From Aphanomyces cochlioides (Eukaryota > Oomycota > Saprolegniomycetes > Saprolegniales > Verrucalvaceae), in the NCBI GenBank assembly GCA_019828595.1, contig JAHQRK010000002.1, positions 3,100,001 through 3,164,000 on the forward strand: 64,000 nt of DNA, written 5' to 3'. Every line of letters starts with the position of its first letter. Position 1 is the first letter of the stretch. Made by a program: the position numbers and the translations under genes. Under the pieces are notes generated by a model. It was not told where the DNA came from and did not search any database. It worked only from the letters and a program-made list of their open reading frames with translations. Positions 10,560 through 20,758 of this stretch are shown here, one piece after another.

Positions 10560-11706
10560 TTGGGGCTTCCGACCTTCAAAGTCGGAGGTTTTGAAAAAAT
10601 ATGTGTATGTCTATACAAAATACAAGTCTAATAGATATCAAAGAAATATTTCGACATCGTCCGACGATGGCGTTATCCGGACATACCAGCCTTTTACCGA
10701 GTAGTATATCTTCCTACAGATGGAAACTTTTTATCCTTTGCGTCATAATAAACTTGACTTGATGTTGTCCTTAATGAATGGTTTCCCTTCAGCTACCGTT
10801 CTGCCCTGTCTTAACAGCTAACGAATATAAAACGTGTATGCATTTTAAGTCAGTCGTGGTGCCCAGTAATAAAAGAAGCATGGGCGACGTCAGTTGCCTT
10901 TTTAATTACATATGATATTTCTAAGAGGTACTTCGAAGTATATAGATGTAGGCCTTCGGTGTTGGCAGTTTAAAGTTCAAAGAGAAGATATAATGGAAAT
11001 TCCAAATTGATTGAAACTTTGACTGAAAAGTTCAAACTCGGATGAAACGCTCTAGATTTACCACAGCTTGAAAATAGGGAGGATACTCTGTTGTAGAATG
11101 ATTTAAAATTTAACAAAGAAGTGTAGTTATCCATTACAACAAAAAGCCGTCCTTTGGGTTCACTGTGGAACAATTGTCCTACACAAGAGCTCGTACAGCA
11201 TTTTCTTCTCAACATTCCACATATTCAACAAAGATATAACCTCCATGAACTACATTTAACTACGTAAATAATTTTGGATCCATCGATTATTCTTGTCAGA
11301 GGCGAATACGGCGAGAAGATCAGAAAAAACTTACTATTGATATCACTTCAATCCTATTCTTAGCTAAATAGTAGCATAAACATGATTATTGGCACACGTA
11401 GTATTGTTTGTTTCGACCTTACGTCGACTCACTACCGTCGACCCACTACCGGCGCAAGCTGGTTTTCATGGTTCGAGTCTATAAACATTCACTGGTTCAG
11501 AATCGTTATACGATGCTTTATAGATTGTGACAAGATTTCTTGTCATATTTTATTGACGCAGATTGCTTGAATTTATTTAAATATCCTATCGAAAATATAC
11601 TGGCTGTATAGATTGTAATTATTTGACGCGAGTATATAGACTGCAAGATATTTTGATTTCTATTGATCAGGGGGGTACAGGCATTCTTCTTGCACTGCAC
11701 ACCTCA
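10560..11706. other. AT-rich non-coding stretch
   Basis: About 1.1 kb of low-GC DNA between the inverted-repeat element and the recombinase gene. No gene, tRNA or clear repeat is supported. It may include the 5' part of the Crypton-like insertion. Confidence 0.5.
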
Positions 11707-13137
11707 ATGGGTTTGGACGATTTGCAATCTGGGAATACAAAGCGAGCAAGAAAGACGGCAGTCAACGCTTTCGCCAGGTTCCTCAAAGCGGAAAATGTTA
11801 TGCTTGATTATGTCAAGCAATGTATTCAAAAAGACGCCACTGGAAAATGTTTTGTATCCGTCATGGACAAATTTGGCATGTTCCTTGCGTTCAGCGAAGG
11901 CTCTGCTGGCCAGCCATTGGCAAGACATTCATGTATGCAGTACTACAGACAAGTGAAACACTGGCTTTTAGACCAGTTCCCTTTGCTACGACATGTATTG
12001 GAAACTCGACTTCTCAAAATGGGTAGAACCTTAGAGAACTTTTGTCTCAAAAGAGAGGAAGGTGGGTTTGTGAAAAAGGCACCTGCGTGCTCCAAGTATG
12101 ACTTATGTTGTATGGTACGTCATCTGTACAAGAATGCAACCACTTTCAGTGACTACCAAGATGCGTCGCTTTTGTGTTTGATGTGGTACATGTTTGGACG
12201 TGCGTCAGATTTATCCTTTGTTCGAAAAGGAAATGTTTCGATTGACGCAGGCGGAGTGTTCTTTGTGCGCCTCATTCGTCTAAAAACGAGCGAGGAGCAA
12301 GGCTTGTCTCTGTTTCCCGATTCTGAACCCTTGACATGCCCTCTGTTTACTATGGCCGTAGCATTGTCAACCCAAATTGCTCCATGTGCCGATCTGCTCG
12401 ACAACTTGCCACCCGCTGTGTCACGAACGAATGCTGATCTCAACAATGATTCCCCTTTGATTGATTTGTTGGATGCACCTGACATGGATGTTCAACCCAA
12501 ATTACCCGACACATCCTCTTGCAACTCTAAAATCACGCTCCACTCTACACTACACTATCATGTAAATCGTTTACTCAATCGCGTTGCGAAGCCAGCTGGT
12601 GTTGAAGTCCATTTGTCGTCACATTCGTTTCGACGCGGTGGAGCCCAGTTTGCGAATGGCTCGGAGCATTTGACGGCTCGGTGGATCTTTGATCGCGGGG
12701 CGTGGAACGTCAGCACCACAAACAAAGGGTTTGGATATGTCTTCAATACCCTCAAAGAAGATCATAAGGTGGCGAAAGTCCTTAGCGGCCAATCTCCATT
12801 TCATCGTGTCCGCTTAGCAGACTTGTCGTCATTTGACACTTCGACAAGACTGAAAATTCAACAAGTGCAAAGGCTTGTCTTTGCGTCCTGCTCTGGGCTC
12901 GAGTCAAGAAAATACAACATCGACGGAAATGTGCTGGACATATTGATAGCTTACTTGATCCTACAATTTCCACTGTTTAAAGAATTGAGCCCCAACAGCC
13001 CAGCGGTGGTGCGCCTCGAATCGTGCTTGGAACAGGCGGGATGTACCATACCGCAGCTGCTCTCATGGTCAGTTCATTTGGCTGCGGCAATGATCGATCC
13101 TGTTGAAAGCGTTCAATGCGAGCAAGCCAATGAGTAA
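11707..13137 (+). CDS. Crypton-like tyrosine recombinase
   Basis: This 476-codon frame from ATG 11707 (also open from an ATG at 11623) looks like the tyrosine recombinase of a Crypton DNA transposon. Visible catalytic-type residues, numbered from 11707: Arg165 in MFGRASDL, the HxxR pair His306/Arg309 in SSHSFRRGG, Trp333 in DRGAWNVS and the candidate nucleophile Tyr344 in KGFGYVF. Their order and spacing suit the family, which integrates through a circular intermediate and is known in oomycetes. Terminal inverted repeats are not expected for Cryptons. The frame ends at a TAA (13135-13137), but the same frame stays open beyond it (next entry), so the original protein was probably longer. GC content is higher than in the flanks, which supports an inserted unit. 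Confidence 0.72.
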   Translation: MGLDDLQSGNTKRARKTAVNAFARFLKAENVMLDYVKQCIQKDATGKCFVSVMDKFGMFLAFSEGSAGQPLARHSCMQYYRQVKHWLLDQFPLLRHVLETRLLKMGRTLENFCLKREEGGFVKKAPACSKYDLCCMVRHLYKNATTFSDYQDASLLCLMWYMFGRASDLSFVRKGNVSIDAGGVFFVRLIRLKTSEEQGLSLFPDSEPLTCPLFTMAVALSTQIAPCADLLDNLPPAVSRTNADLNNDSPLIDLLDAPDMDVQPKLPDTSSCNSKITLHSTLHYHVNRLLNRVAKPAGVEVHLSSHSFRRGGAQFANGSEHLTARWIFDRGAWNVSTTNKGFGYVFNTLKEDHKVAKVLSGQSPFHRVRLADLSSFDTSTRLKIQQVQRLVFASCSGLESRKYNIDGNVLDILIAYLILQFPLFKELSPNSPAVVRLESCLEQAGCTIPQLLSWSVHLAAAMIDPVESVQCEQANE

Positions 13138-13746
13138 GATGAGCGCAAGATGATTAGACACCAAGCATCTGTCATTAACGACTTTATTGAGCAAGCCAAG
13201 CGCCAGGACGAGCGTTTGGATGCGATGGAAGCAAAGCTTGATGCGCAAAAGTCGACAACTGAGCAAATTGCTGAGTGCCAGGCAAGACCTGTTGTTGCAA
13301 CAATTCCTGCAAGTGATCAACAGTTTCCCCCCAAATGCCGACGAAAAGCCTCTAATGTTCCTCTCAGAGCAATCTGGTATGAATGGTACACGTCAGAGCC
13401 ACGATTGTGGGTCAAATGCGTCAACAAGCAGAAACGATCGGATTCAAAGTTGCTTGTTGCGTATTTGAAGTTGTTTCTTGACAGTGGATTTAAGCTCGAT
13501 GACAAAGCCTCCGCATATTGAGACGACGTTATGACGTTGGGTTTGCTTGTCGAGGTGGCGTTTTTGAGTCAACATAGATCGAACTCGAAAGGAGCAAACG
13601 CTGTTCTCAAGATGATGCGATTGCTTCATCGAACAGGAAAGCTCAATGGTAAAATTGTCACGCATCGACGGCTTCTTGCTGCAAGAGCCATCCTTGACCC
13701 CTCGCCTGCCTATACTCAAGATGTCCTTGACACACGAAGTGAGTAA
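13138..13746 (+). pseudogene. in-frame continuation of the Crypton-like gene beyond two stop codons
   Basis: Directly after the TAA at 13135 the same frame encodes a coiled-coil-like segment (FIEQAKRQDERLDAMEAKLDAQ) and then a Trp-rich basic block (LRAIWYEWYTSEPRLWVKC). It stops at TGA 13519 and resumes through KMMRLLHRTGKLNGK to TAA 13744-13746. The Trp/basic block is reminiscent of the GCR1_C-type DNA-binding domain that follows the recombinase in many Cryptons (tentative). No 38-60 nt intron that keeps the frame fits over the first stop. The simplest reading is a recombinase gene decayed by two point mutations. Confidence 0.5.
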
Positions 13747-13893
13747 GATGAAGCAAATCAAACAAGTTGTGAGATTATACCTAAATATCCGACTATCAGG
13801 TGCTATCGCACATGCCAGAGTGTCTTCTGTTGTATCTTGCGGTCTCTCATGGTAGTTGACTTGTTTCCGCAGCAAGCAAATTCAATGTTCCTT

Positions 13894-13962
13894 GGTCGCG
13901 ACTGGAATAGAACCAGTTTCTCAGGGTAACATGCCATGCGCTCTACGATGAGCTACACGATC
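13894..13962 (-). pseudogene. degenerate tRNA-like unit A
   Basis: This is the first of three tandem units on the minus strand. It keeps the A-box-like TAGCTC and a T-arm, but has a shortened D-loop, a mismatched anticodon stem (CATGG against CCCTG), A at position 33 and TTCTATT in the T-loop. Probably a tRNA pseudogene. Confidence 0.5.
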
Positions 13963-14129
13963 TACTTTGTGTCTTGTGTGTCGTATATATTGCTCATACT
14001 GATCTTCATCAAGGGATTGAAGCCAAGTCGCACATGCTAACTCTTCGTCTTCTTTTCATCCTTGTACGTCGATTGTGCAAGCCAAACGGTTGTCTGAAAT
14101 GCTTGAGAGTTCGTAAATCCAACATAATG

Positions 14130-14200
14130 TGATCGAGACTGGAATCGAACCAGTTTCTCAGGGTAACAATCCCTGTGCTTTGCCAATGAGCTACACGATC
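14130..14200 (-). tRNA. tRNA-like gene, anticodon reads TGT (Thr) if functional
   Basis: Read on the minus strand it folds as a cloverleaf: acceptor GATCGTG/CTCGATC (6 of 7 pairs), D-arm starting GCTC, anticodon stem CAGGG/CCCTG around the loop ATTGTTA, T-arm ACTGG-TTCGATT-CCAGT, discriminator A. The A box (TAGCTCATTGG) and B box (GGTTCGATTCC) are near consensus. Position 37 is T, unusual because nearly all tRNAs carry a purine there, and the D-stem has one mismatch. No clean T4 terminator follows. It may be a tRNA pseudogene or a tRNA-derived repeat. Confidence 0.45.
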
Positions 14201-14361
14201 AGGTTTGTGTCTTGCGCGCTGAATATATTGGTCATATTGGTGGCACCAAAGGGTTGAAGCCAAGTCGCAGGTGTTAACGCTAAGTCTTGTTCACAATACT
14301 GCTTGCTGATTGTGCAAGGTGGTTGGTTATCTTGAATGTATGAGAGTTCGAAAACACACCA

Positions 14362-14432
14362 TGATCTCGACTGGAATCGAACCAGTTTCTCAGGGCAATG
14401 AGCCCTGCGCTCTACCAATGAGCTACACGATC
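14362..14432 (-). tRNA. tRNA-like gene, anticodon reads CAT (Met) if functional
   Basis: This is the best preserved of the three. Minus-strand cloverleaf: acceptor GATCGTG/CGAGATC (one mismatch, one G-T), D-arm GCTC-ATTGGTA-GAGC, anticodon stem CAGGG/CCCTG with loop CTCATTG, T-arm ACTGG-TTCGATT-CCAGT. Both internal promoter boxes match consensus, and four T residues follow the 3' end on this strand within about 12 bases, a minimal Pol III terminator. As in unit B, position 37 is T. The shared backbone with a different anticodon loop shows that the units are recent duplicates. Confidence 0.5.
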
Positions 14433-15419
14433 GCTCTGTCCTTGAGCTTGGTTGATCTTGATTTCATTCACAGTGAGCCGCAACTTTATGTCTTCATCGT
14501 TGACAATGATGGGTCCTTCACATACGACACATGACACTCCGCTTGAGGACTTGCGTGAAAAATCGAGAATGATCTCTTCGGTTGTGCCGGAACTCTGCAA
14601 AGCGATATCGATTTTGAGAGGCATATGTTCTATCCTTGCCCTCATTTCTGAATTTTCCATGAAGCTGTCAGGTCGAATTACTTCGAGCGGACACGCTAAC
14701 TTCGATATCCTCAATCTCAGCCTACAGGCACTTTCAGACAATTCTGTGTGCAAGGATAAAGGCGTCTTTCACCGAGTCTTTTAGTTCGAAATTCGTTTTC
14801 AAACATTCCTCACAAGCGTGTCACAGATATTACTCCTGCACGCTCATTGGTCGGATTTCATTAGATACCTGACCTCTGAAGTCGGATTTTTTATGATATG
14901 GAAGGTGTGGAAAGCCCCCCCCAGAGTCTATTGTACAAGTCGTGCATATTTAAGGCATGGTGTGCCCCCAGAGTGTAGCGTACCTCGGGGGGGGGCCTGG
15001 GGCACAACGGAGTCGCACTACAAGGTTGGCTGTGGAATCGCAAGTCTTCAGGTTGGACCATGTGTATGCATGGACGTCCGTTCTGAATCATTATGGAGTG
15101 TTCAAGAAGAGTATTCCAAAGTCCATCGTGAGTGGTAGCGTCCGAATATTCTGCTTGGGCTACTCTAGAAGGGCTCTTGAAGTCTGTGTTTCCTCGTTGC
15201 GTTTCTCGATTGCGTATTTATTTAGCATGCACTTCATAGGGCTTCCAGTATTTGTGTTGGAAGCTCAATCTGCTCTCCTCTTTCTCTTATCAGACTCATT
15301 CGCACGGCGAGTGTGGGAGTTTGCAATGGGTCACTGTATGGGCGATCCAAGGGGGCAGTCCAAGAGCCGTACATGCCATTTCCTGAAAACGTTTTCAGCC
15401 TTAAAAACAAAAGACACGT
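14433..15419. other. no supported gene; homopolymer tracts
   Basis: About 1 kb with short overlapping frames on both strands and no recognised domain. It contains an uninterrupted C8 run near 14915 and a G9 run near 14987, each beside a C4-5AGAGT phrase, which suggests a degenerate repeat element. Nothing else is supported. Confidence 0.45.
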
Positions 15420-16249
15420 ATGCGTCGATTCTGCCTCCTCCTTGTGTGCATGTTCATAGTCGCTCAAGGGCAAAACACGATCTTCGATCTCCAAAACGAA
15501 ACCACAGCGCCTACAACCACCTTCAGCACCGAACCATCAACTTCGCCGCCGACTACGTTCACCCCACCGCCGATCGTTCCTACGGCATCCTTCGTTATGA
15601 CCACAAGTTCGCCGCCAGCACCACCGCCTCCGGTTACACAGCCTCCGCCCACACCAAGTTTTACCCCTCTTCCTTCAAGGTCATCTCCATCGACCACAAA
15701 GCTGACTCCTCCGCCGTCAGAGTCCACAACTCCACGCCCCCAGCGTTTCGTCCGACAACGACGACACCGACCGTCACACCAACACCACCAACAACAATGC
15801 AGCGTCCGATTTACATGCTTCCGTTTACTCTGCCGCCCTCAAACGAACCAGACATAAACGCGAGCAACTTTACCCAATCTCCTCCGTCTGTCAATCCAAC
15901 AACCCAACCCACGTTGGACGACATTGATATCGCACACTTCGGACACTTCACCACAAGAGCTCCAGACCCTCATCCCTCACATGACTGGACCCCTTTTGTA
16001 GTCCTTATTGGGGCCTGTGTGATTATCATTATTCTGATTGTTCATGTCGGGATGCGTCGAAGGCGACGCTCGCAACTCAAGCAGATTACCCCCCCGGAGC
16101 CGTCACCGCACGTCTCGGCAATCTCACCAAGTACAGACTACCTCTTGTTCCTTCGAATGAGCAACCCTTCCTGGGACAACTATATAACGCTAGATAGTGA
16201 GGCATTACGAGACCTGGCATGTACACGCGGGAACTATCCTCAATTGTAG
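15420..16249 (+). CDS. small type I mucin-like membrane protein (member 3 of 4), frame broken
   Basis: An ATG at 15420 opens a signal peptide (FCLLLVCMFIVAQG) and a Thr/Ser/Pro-rich ectodomain. The coding sense then moves to another frame near the C5 run at 15737-15741 and continues as PTTTTPTVTPTPPTT. It goes through a transmembrane helix (PFVVLIGACVIIIILIVHVG) and a basic MRRRRRS to a tail with ISPSTDYLLFLRMSNPSWDNY. One missing C in the run would explain this (sequencing error or real mutation). A 41-nt GT-AG excision (15685-15725 region) also restores the frame, but it would remove residues that still read as Ser/Thr/Pro mucin, so an indel is more likely. The tail motif is shared with the gene at 18705. 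Confidence 0.6.
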
Positions 16250-18704
16250 CCATAAGATAATTTATCAATCACCACCGCTTGATCCTACGCGCGAATTGAA
16301 CACGATTCAATCTCGCACTGCAATTTGGTTCTTTAAAAGGCAGGTTGCCGTGAGAAGCAACGCAGGTGGAGTACAATTCCAAGATAGATTTCGCAGTGCG
16401 GGGTTGATCGTCACATTCGTCCGATATTCAAACCAGCTGGGGGCATAATGAAAACAGCGGAAAGTGTCGTAGCACGATGTAGAGCCCAGAATGAATGGCA
16501 TGACGAGCAAATATCGTCAATAGCAGTCACACATGAAATGAGAATTTTGGGCTGACATGGGAGATTGCAACTGTTGAACTTCATTATCGATTCGACATGA
16601 CTATTGTGGTTGAAATAACGTGGTTGAGATGGCAATGATATGTTTCTTGCACCCCGCTTGCTCGGCCACTATGAATAGAAAGTTTCACGTTGTCCCCGGG
16701 CATCGTTCCCCTAATACTTTCAATGCATCGACATGTCCACCTTGGCAATTGAAGGATATTCCCCTCAAACAACCTGAGAGCTGTACGTGTTTCAGATCTC
16801 ATGGCTTGTCAGAACACAAAGTAATGCATATCTTGTGCAGCTTTTGTCGGAAATTGATCTCTCACTCTTAACTTTTCTCTTGAGCTCGTTTTGAGGTTGA
16901 TTTCCAAAAATGCACTGGCCGCCCCCATCGCTGTGACCCGCCTTCCTGGCTGAAACGACAACATCATAAGTATTTCCATGCAGCAAAGTGTGTGCTGTTA
17001 GTGCTGCTCCAAAGGGTCGCACTAGAATGATTTTGAAGGGGGAACGGTCAATCATATAACATCATGGAGGAATGCTCCCAAGTTATAAAATATAAAAAAT
17101 TAAAATCTATAACTTTATAGCGGGATTTGTTCTTACAGGTCATCATTACTGTAATATTTGATACAATATAGAGAACAATGAATTATGCAAGTATACAGAA
17201 TATAATTTTTCAGGTAGTACAAACAAATGATTTGCCTTGCATCGTCCAAAGCCTCCAAGCGATTGAAATGATGGCCGTGATCTAGAAACGCCGCAATGAC
17301 ATCGTCTTTCCCAGTTCAATTTCATGGGCAATGTCGGACAAGTTTATGCGCCCATGAATCTCGACAAGCTGGGTTCAAATTGAGATGGGGAGGATCTTCA
17401 ACCGATGGCAATACAGTACTAGTAATCAACAGACCGATACCATGTACTTGTCCGACCCTGTTGTTTGGGTTCCTCGTTGAAAATGCACCGCAATGCGATG
17501 TTTTTAAATGCGTAATGGACTTCGGGCAAACTTCATAGTGCCCTTTACAGTCTTACATACAAAGACTGCGTTGTCTCAATTGTTGGTCGCATTTCATTTT
17601 TCCAAATAAAGGGAAAAGCCTGGCGAGGACTGCAAGACAAGGGGGCGAGCGAGCGATTCTGACAATGTTCTGGAAAGCGGCCGAATCTTGTGGATACCTC
17701 GCTGCAATGCTAGTCAACATGGTTGGCTGTGATCGGAGAGATATGCGCGTTGGCGATTGCGCTTTCTTCACGTTTCGTGACAAAAAGTCATGATCAGCGA
17801 CTTGCGAGGTCAACCATAACCACTCACTAACACACTACGAAAATCGAAGTTTTCATCCACAGTGGTCAACGGAAGTGAACTTCAACTGAGGTGAGCAAGG
17901 TACTAGTACAGCTGTAGACTACATTACGGTCAATGGGTACAGTAGATATTGTCGAGATCATACGTGCCGAGTAGAAGATTGGCTTGCAGTTAGGCCGGGA
18001 GACCAAGTCGCATCCAACTAGCATTGTAAAATCAAAACGCTTTCGCCCACCACAATTGCCGACAACACGTTCCAAAAATTGAGCGTCCAACTCAGCAACG
18101 CGTGCATGTAACCAGAAACCTGCTGTCGCGTTTTCACCAGGATCCGTCCGTCCGTGGAGCAACACTTTTCTCTCTGTGATATTTTCTTGATGGTTCACTT
18201 TTCCTAAGGTCGAGAAGTGGTGGTTCCTTACAGAATGTCAAGTTCCGTCACAGTCCACTCTCTGGCAACTCGACAAGGACGAGGCGCTTACAACGAGCTA
18301 CGTGTTTGTAGCTCGCTGTGTGAGTCTCTGTGTGAGTCCAAGCACAGCGGCACTATTGACGACAATGAGGAAGTCACGCAGGTTCAATCTCACTTGCTGA
18401 TCGTGGAGAAAGCTCCATAAAACCATTTGGTGAACTAAGACGCCATGATGCAACGTCAAAGCGCACTTTGAAACCTTCCGTCGTGCTCGTGCATACATTG
18501 ATCAAATGAGTTTGTTCATCAAAGAACGTCGGCGGCTTGTGAACTTCGTTCCTTCGAAGCCCACTCTGTGTCCTCGTATCAGACGCAATTTGTCACATCG
18601 TGCGTGGGAGGTGCGAAGAGCATCTGCGTGGTTGCTCGAGTTGGCGAGAGGGCTTTTCCCACAGCCACTTTCACTTCTTCAAAGGACGAACATCTGAGAG
18701 TACA
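16250..18704. other. 2.4-kb stretch without a supported gene
   Basis: Only short frames (up to about 110 codons, such as 17866-18198 on the minus strand) without recognisable domains. There is an AT-rich pocket at about 17060-17220. I find no tRNA, tandem repeat or terminal inverted repeat. Decayed coding DNA is possible but unproven. Confidence 0.45.
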
Positions 18705-19433
18705 ATGTTCATGCGCCGGTCGCAGGTCCTCGTGTTGTGTATGGCCTTTGTCGCCTATGGTCAAACCTCAAGCCCTGCACCCCAAGGCGAAACTCCTCAG
18801 CCTGTAGTCACCCCAACCGCAGCGACGCCTACTGCAGCAACCACCACGCTCCCACCGACAACCACAGTGCTGCCCACTACAACATTAGAACCAACAACTA
18901 CTCCTTCTCCAACAACCACAGTGACCGCGGCGCCTGTCACGACAACAACGACTGTGCTTCCGACGACGACGCCCAAGCCAACAACGACCAAGCCAAGGAC
19001 ACCAGCCCCAACACCGCTGCCGACAACGACGACATTGGAGCCAACAGAAATTCCCACAACTGCTGCACCAACGACAGTGCAACCAAGTCCAACAACTTCG
19101 CCTGCATTGAATCGCTTGGCTTCCAGTGCGGATGCCGTCGCACCCACAACGACGCCAAGTTCAAAATCCTCGCCAGATATGACCGTCATGGTTGCGCTGG
19201 CCGCTGCATGTGTTGTCCTTGCAGTATTAGCAGTCGCACTTGTCCACCGAAGATGGCGGTCAAAGAGGAAGAAGCAAATGGCTTCGCCTTCGCCATTATT
19301 CTCAATCATGTCGCCAAGCACCGACTACGTCTTGTCCATCCGACCAAGTAATGCATCGTCCGAGGACTACATGGAATCGGAGCGATTTCGGGAAATGGTA
19401 CAGACGCGCGTTCATTTGTATCAATCATCGTAA
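18705..19433 (+). CDS. small type I mucin-like membrane protein (member 4 of 4)
   Basis: The predicted protein has 242 residues. The ATG at 18705 begins a signal peptide (RRSQVLVLCMAFVAYGQ); upstream in-frame codons are hydrophilic and are not used here. About 130 residues of Thr/Pro/Ser/Ala-rich ectodomain with TTT runs are followed by a transmembrane helix (VMVALAAACVVLAVLAVALV), basic HRRWRSKRKK and a tail containing IMSPSTDYVLSIRPSNASSEDY. The tail aligns with that of the gene at 15420 (SPSTDY.L..R.SN.S..[ND]Y), although the ectodomains differ. The protein is intact and probably heavily O-glycosylated. The conserved tail suggests an intracellular partner (inference). Confidence 0.75.
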   Translation: MFMRRSQVLVLCMAFVAYGQTSSPAPQGETPQPVVTPTAATPTAATTTLPPTTTVLPTTTLEPTTTPSPTTTVTAAPVTTTTTVLPTTTPKPTTTKPRTPAPTPLPTTTTLEPTEIPTTAAPTTVQPSPTTSPALNRLASSADAVAPTTTPSSKSSPDMTVMVALAAACVVLAVLAVALVHRRWRSKRKKQMASPSPLFSIMSPSTDYVLSIRPSNASSEDYMESERFREMVQTRVHLYQSS

Positions 19434-19469
19434 TCTCATAAATTGTTATTAACTCCACAAACAAGTCCT

Positions 19470-20528
19470 TCATCGATGGAGCAACAAGTTATTTGCTATG
19501 ATCTTCCTGGCAATGAATTGATTCAGCGGTCTGCCATGGTCCGAGTCCGTCTCGTACGCATTCAGGAGGATTTCAAAGCCGCTCGATCCAAATCGCTCGA
19601 GAAGCTCGTCGTGCTGGAGAATATCACTCGGTTTGGATGGATGCTGCCACCTCCACTCGCCGTCCGTTGGGTAGGAAAAATGCGACCAAGCAAACAAACT
19701 TCCGACCGGCAGTGCAGTTTGCACAACATCAAGAAGATCGCGATTCAAATAGCGACAACCATAGACGCAAACGATGGAGTGGTTTGTCTGCTCAAGCAAC
19801 GCTCGCACGAGATCTTGCTTCCGCAGGTCCAGAAGCTTGTACGTAAATGCGTCAGCCACACCACGGCGCTCAGCAAATGTAGGAGTATTGCGTGCACCAG
19901 TCTTGTTGTAATCGACACCGCAAAATGATACATTGGAGCCACGCATTTCTTCGGCGAGAAACATGATATCTCGACCGGAGCCACAACCAAGATCATACAC
20001 AACTGACCCCGATGGGAAGGGAGTGCTCGCCTTCAGCATCGATAGCAAAGGGATCATGAGAGAATTTGGTGCCCATAGTCTTGGATAGGGGTATATACTT
20101 GGCACCATCGAGCTAGCCAACAGAGACAGCCTTTCGGCTGTCTCCCGTGTTTGGTCCGAGTCAACCACGAAGAACTGCACGAGCCATGGCTGCTTAGTCG
20201 GATGCAAGTCGGCATTCATGAACCATTGCACTTGCTCGTCGGCCTTGTCTTCGGGACACAGGAGCGCAAACTTGGTCGCACGCGATGGATATTCTATGTG
20301 CATAATATGAGCTAACGCAGGCTACATCTTGACACTGACCATTCGACCGGTTCTTTTGTTCAGACCATGGAATGTTGACCTACGAGCAGGAACTTCGAAC
20401 GACGACAAGAGTTGGATTACGAGAGGAGACTCGAAAGTGTACGTTTGCTCGGAGAGTTCGCGAAGGTCCAGCAAGTGGATGGCCTTTTCATGCCACTCAG
20501 CTAACGACCGCTGTGCCAACCAGTCCAT
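19470..20528 (-). CDS. rhodanese-like domain plus SAM-dependent methyltransferase
   Basis: I read two exons, 20336-20528 and 19470-20293, joined across a predicted 42-nt intron (338 residues). The N-terminal half resembles a rhodanese/Cdc25-type fold: HLLDLRELSEQ, then ATKFALLCPEDKADEQV, where a Cys is kept but the usual CRxGxR active loop is not. The C-terminal half is a class I methyltransferase with motif I VVYDLGCGSGRDIMFLA, then FCGVDYNKTG, and a late YGCRYLNRDLLDVV segment like TehB-type enzymes. The substrate is unknown; sulfur or metalloid detoxification is only a guess. The ATG at 20528 (MDWLAQRSLAEW) is the only good start. The gene converges on the mucin-like gene ending at 19433, 36 bases away. 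Confidence 0.7.
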
Positions 20529-20758
20529 GGTTAACAAGCGCCAAGCATGAGAATAGGGTTGCGTGGCCAATCAACATCGCATGGCATGAGCTTGGGCGAA
20601 ACAATCCATGGAGCAAGCCCGTTCTTTCATAGAATTCCGAGTTGAGCCGCTTAAGCAATGGCAACATGGTACTGAAAGCATCAGCACAAAGCAGCGTGTG
20701 TACAGCCAGGAGAAGTGACGTCAAACGAATGAAATGACGAAATTGCTGGACGTAGTTA

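Larger units (their letters stand above)
13894..14432 (-). repeat. tandem array of three tRNA-containing units (about 235 bp each)
   Basis: The tRNA-like 5' ends fall at 13962, 14200 and 14432, so the units are 238 and 232 bp. The spacers are also homologous: both contain TTGTGTCTTG, GGTTGAAGCCAAGTCGCA-like, GATTGTGCAAG and GAGAGTTCG blocks in the same order. The whole segment, not just the tRNA, was duplicated. Confidence 0.7.

Noticed and set aside
11440..11480. GGTTCGAGTCT resembling a tRNA B box
   Set aside because: No A box or cloverleaf upstream.
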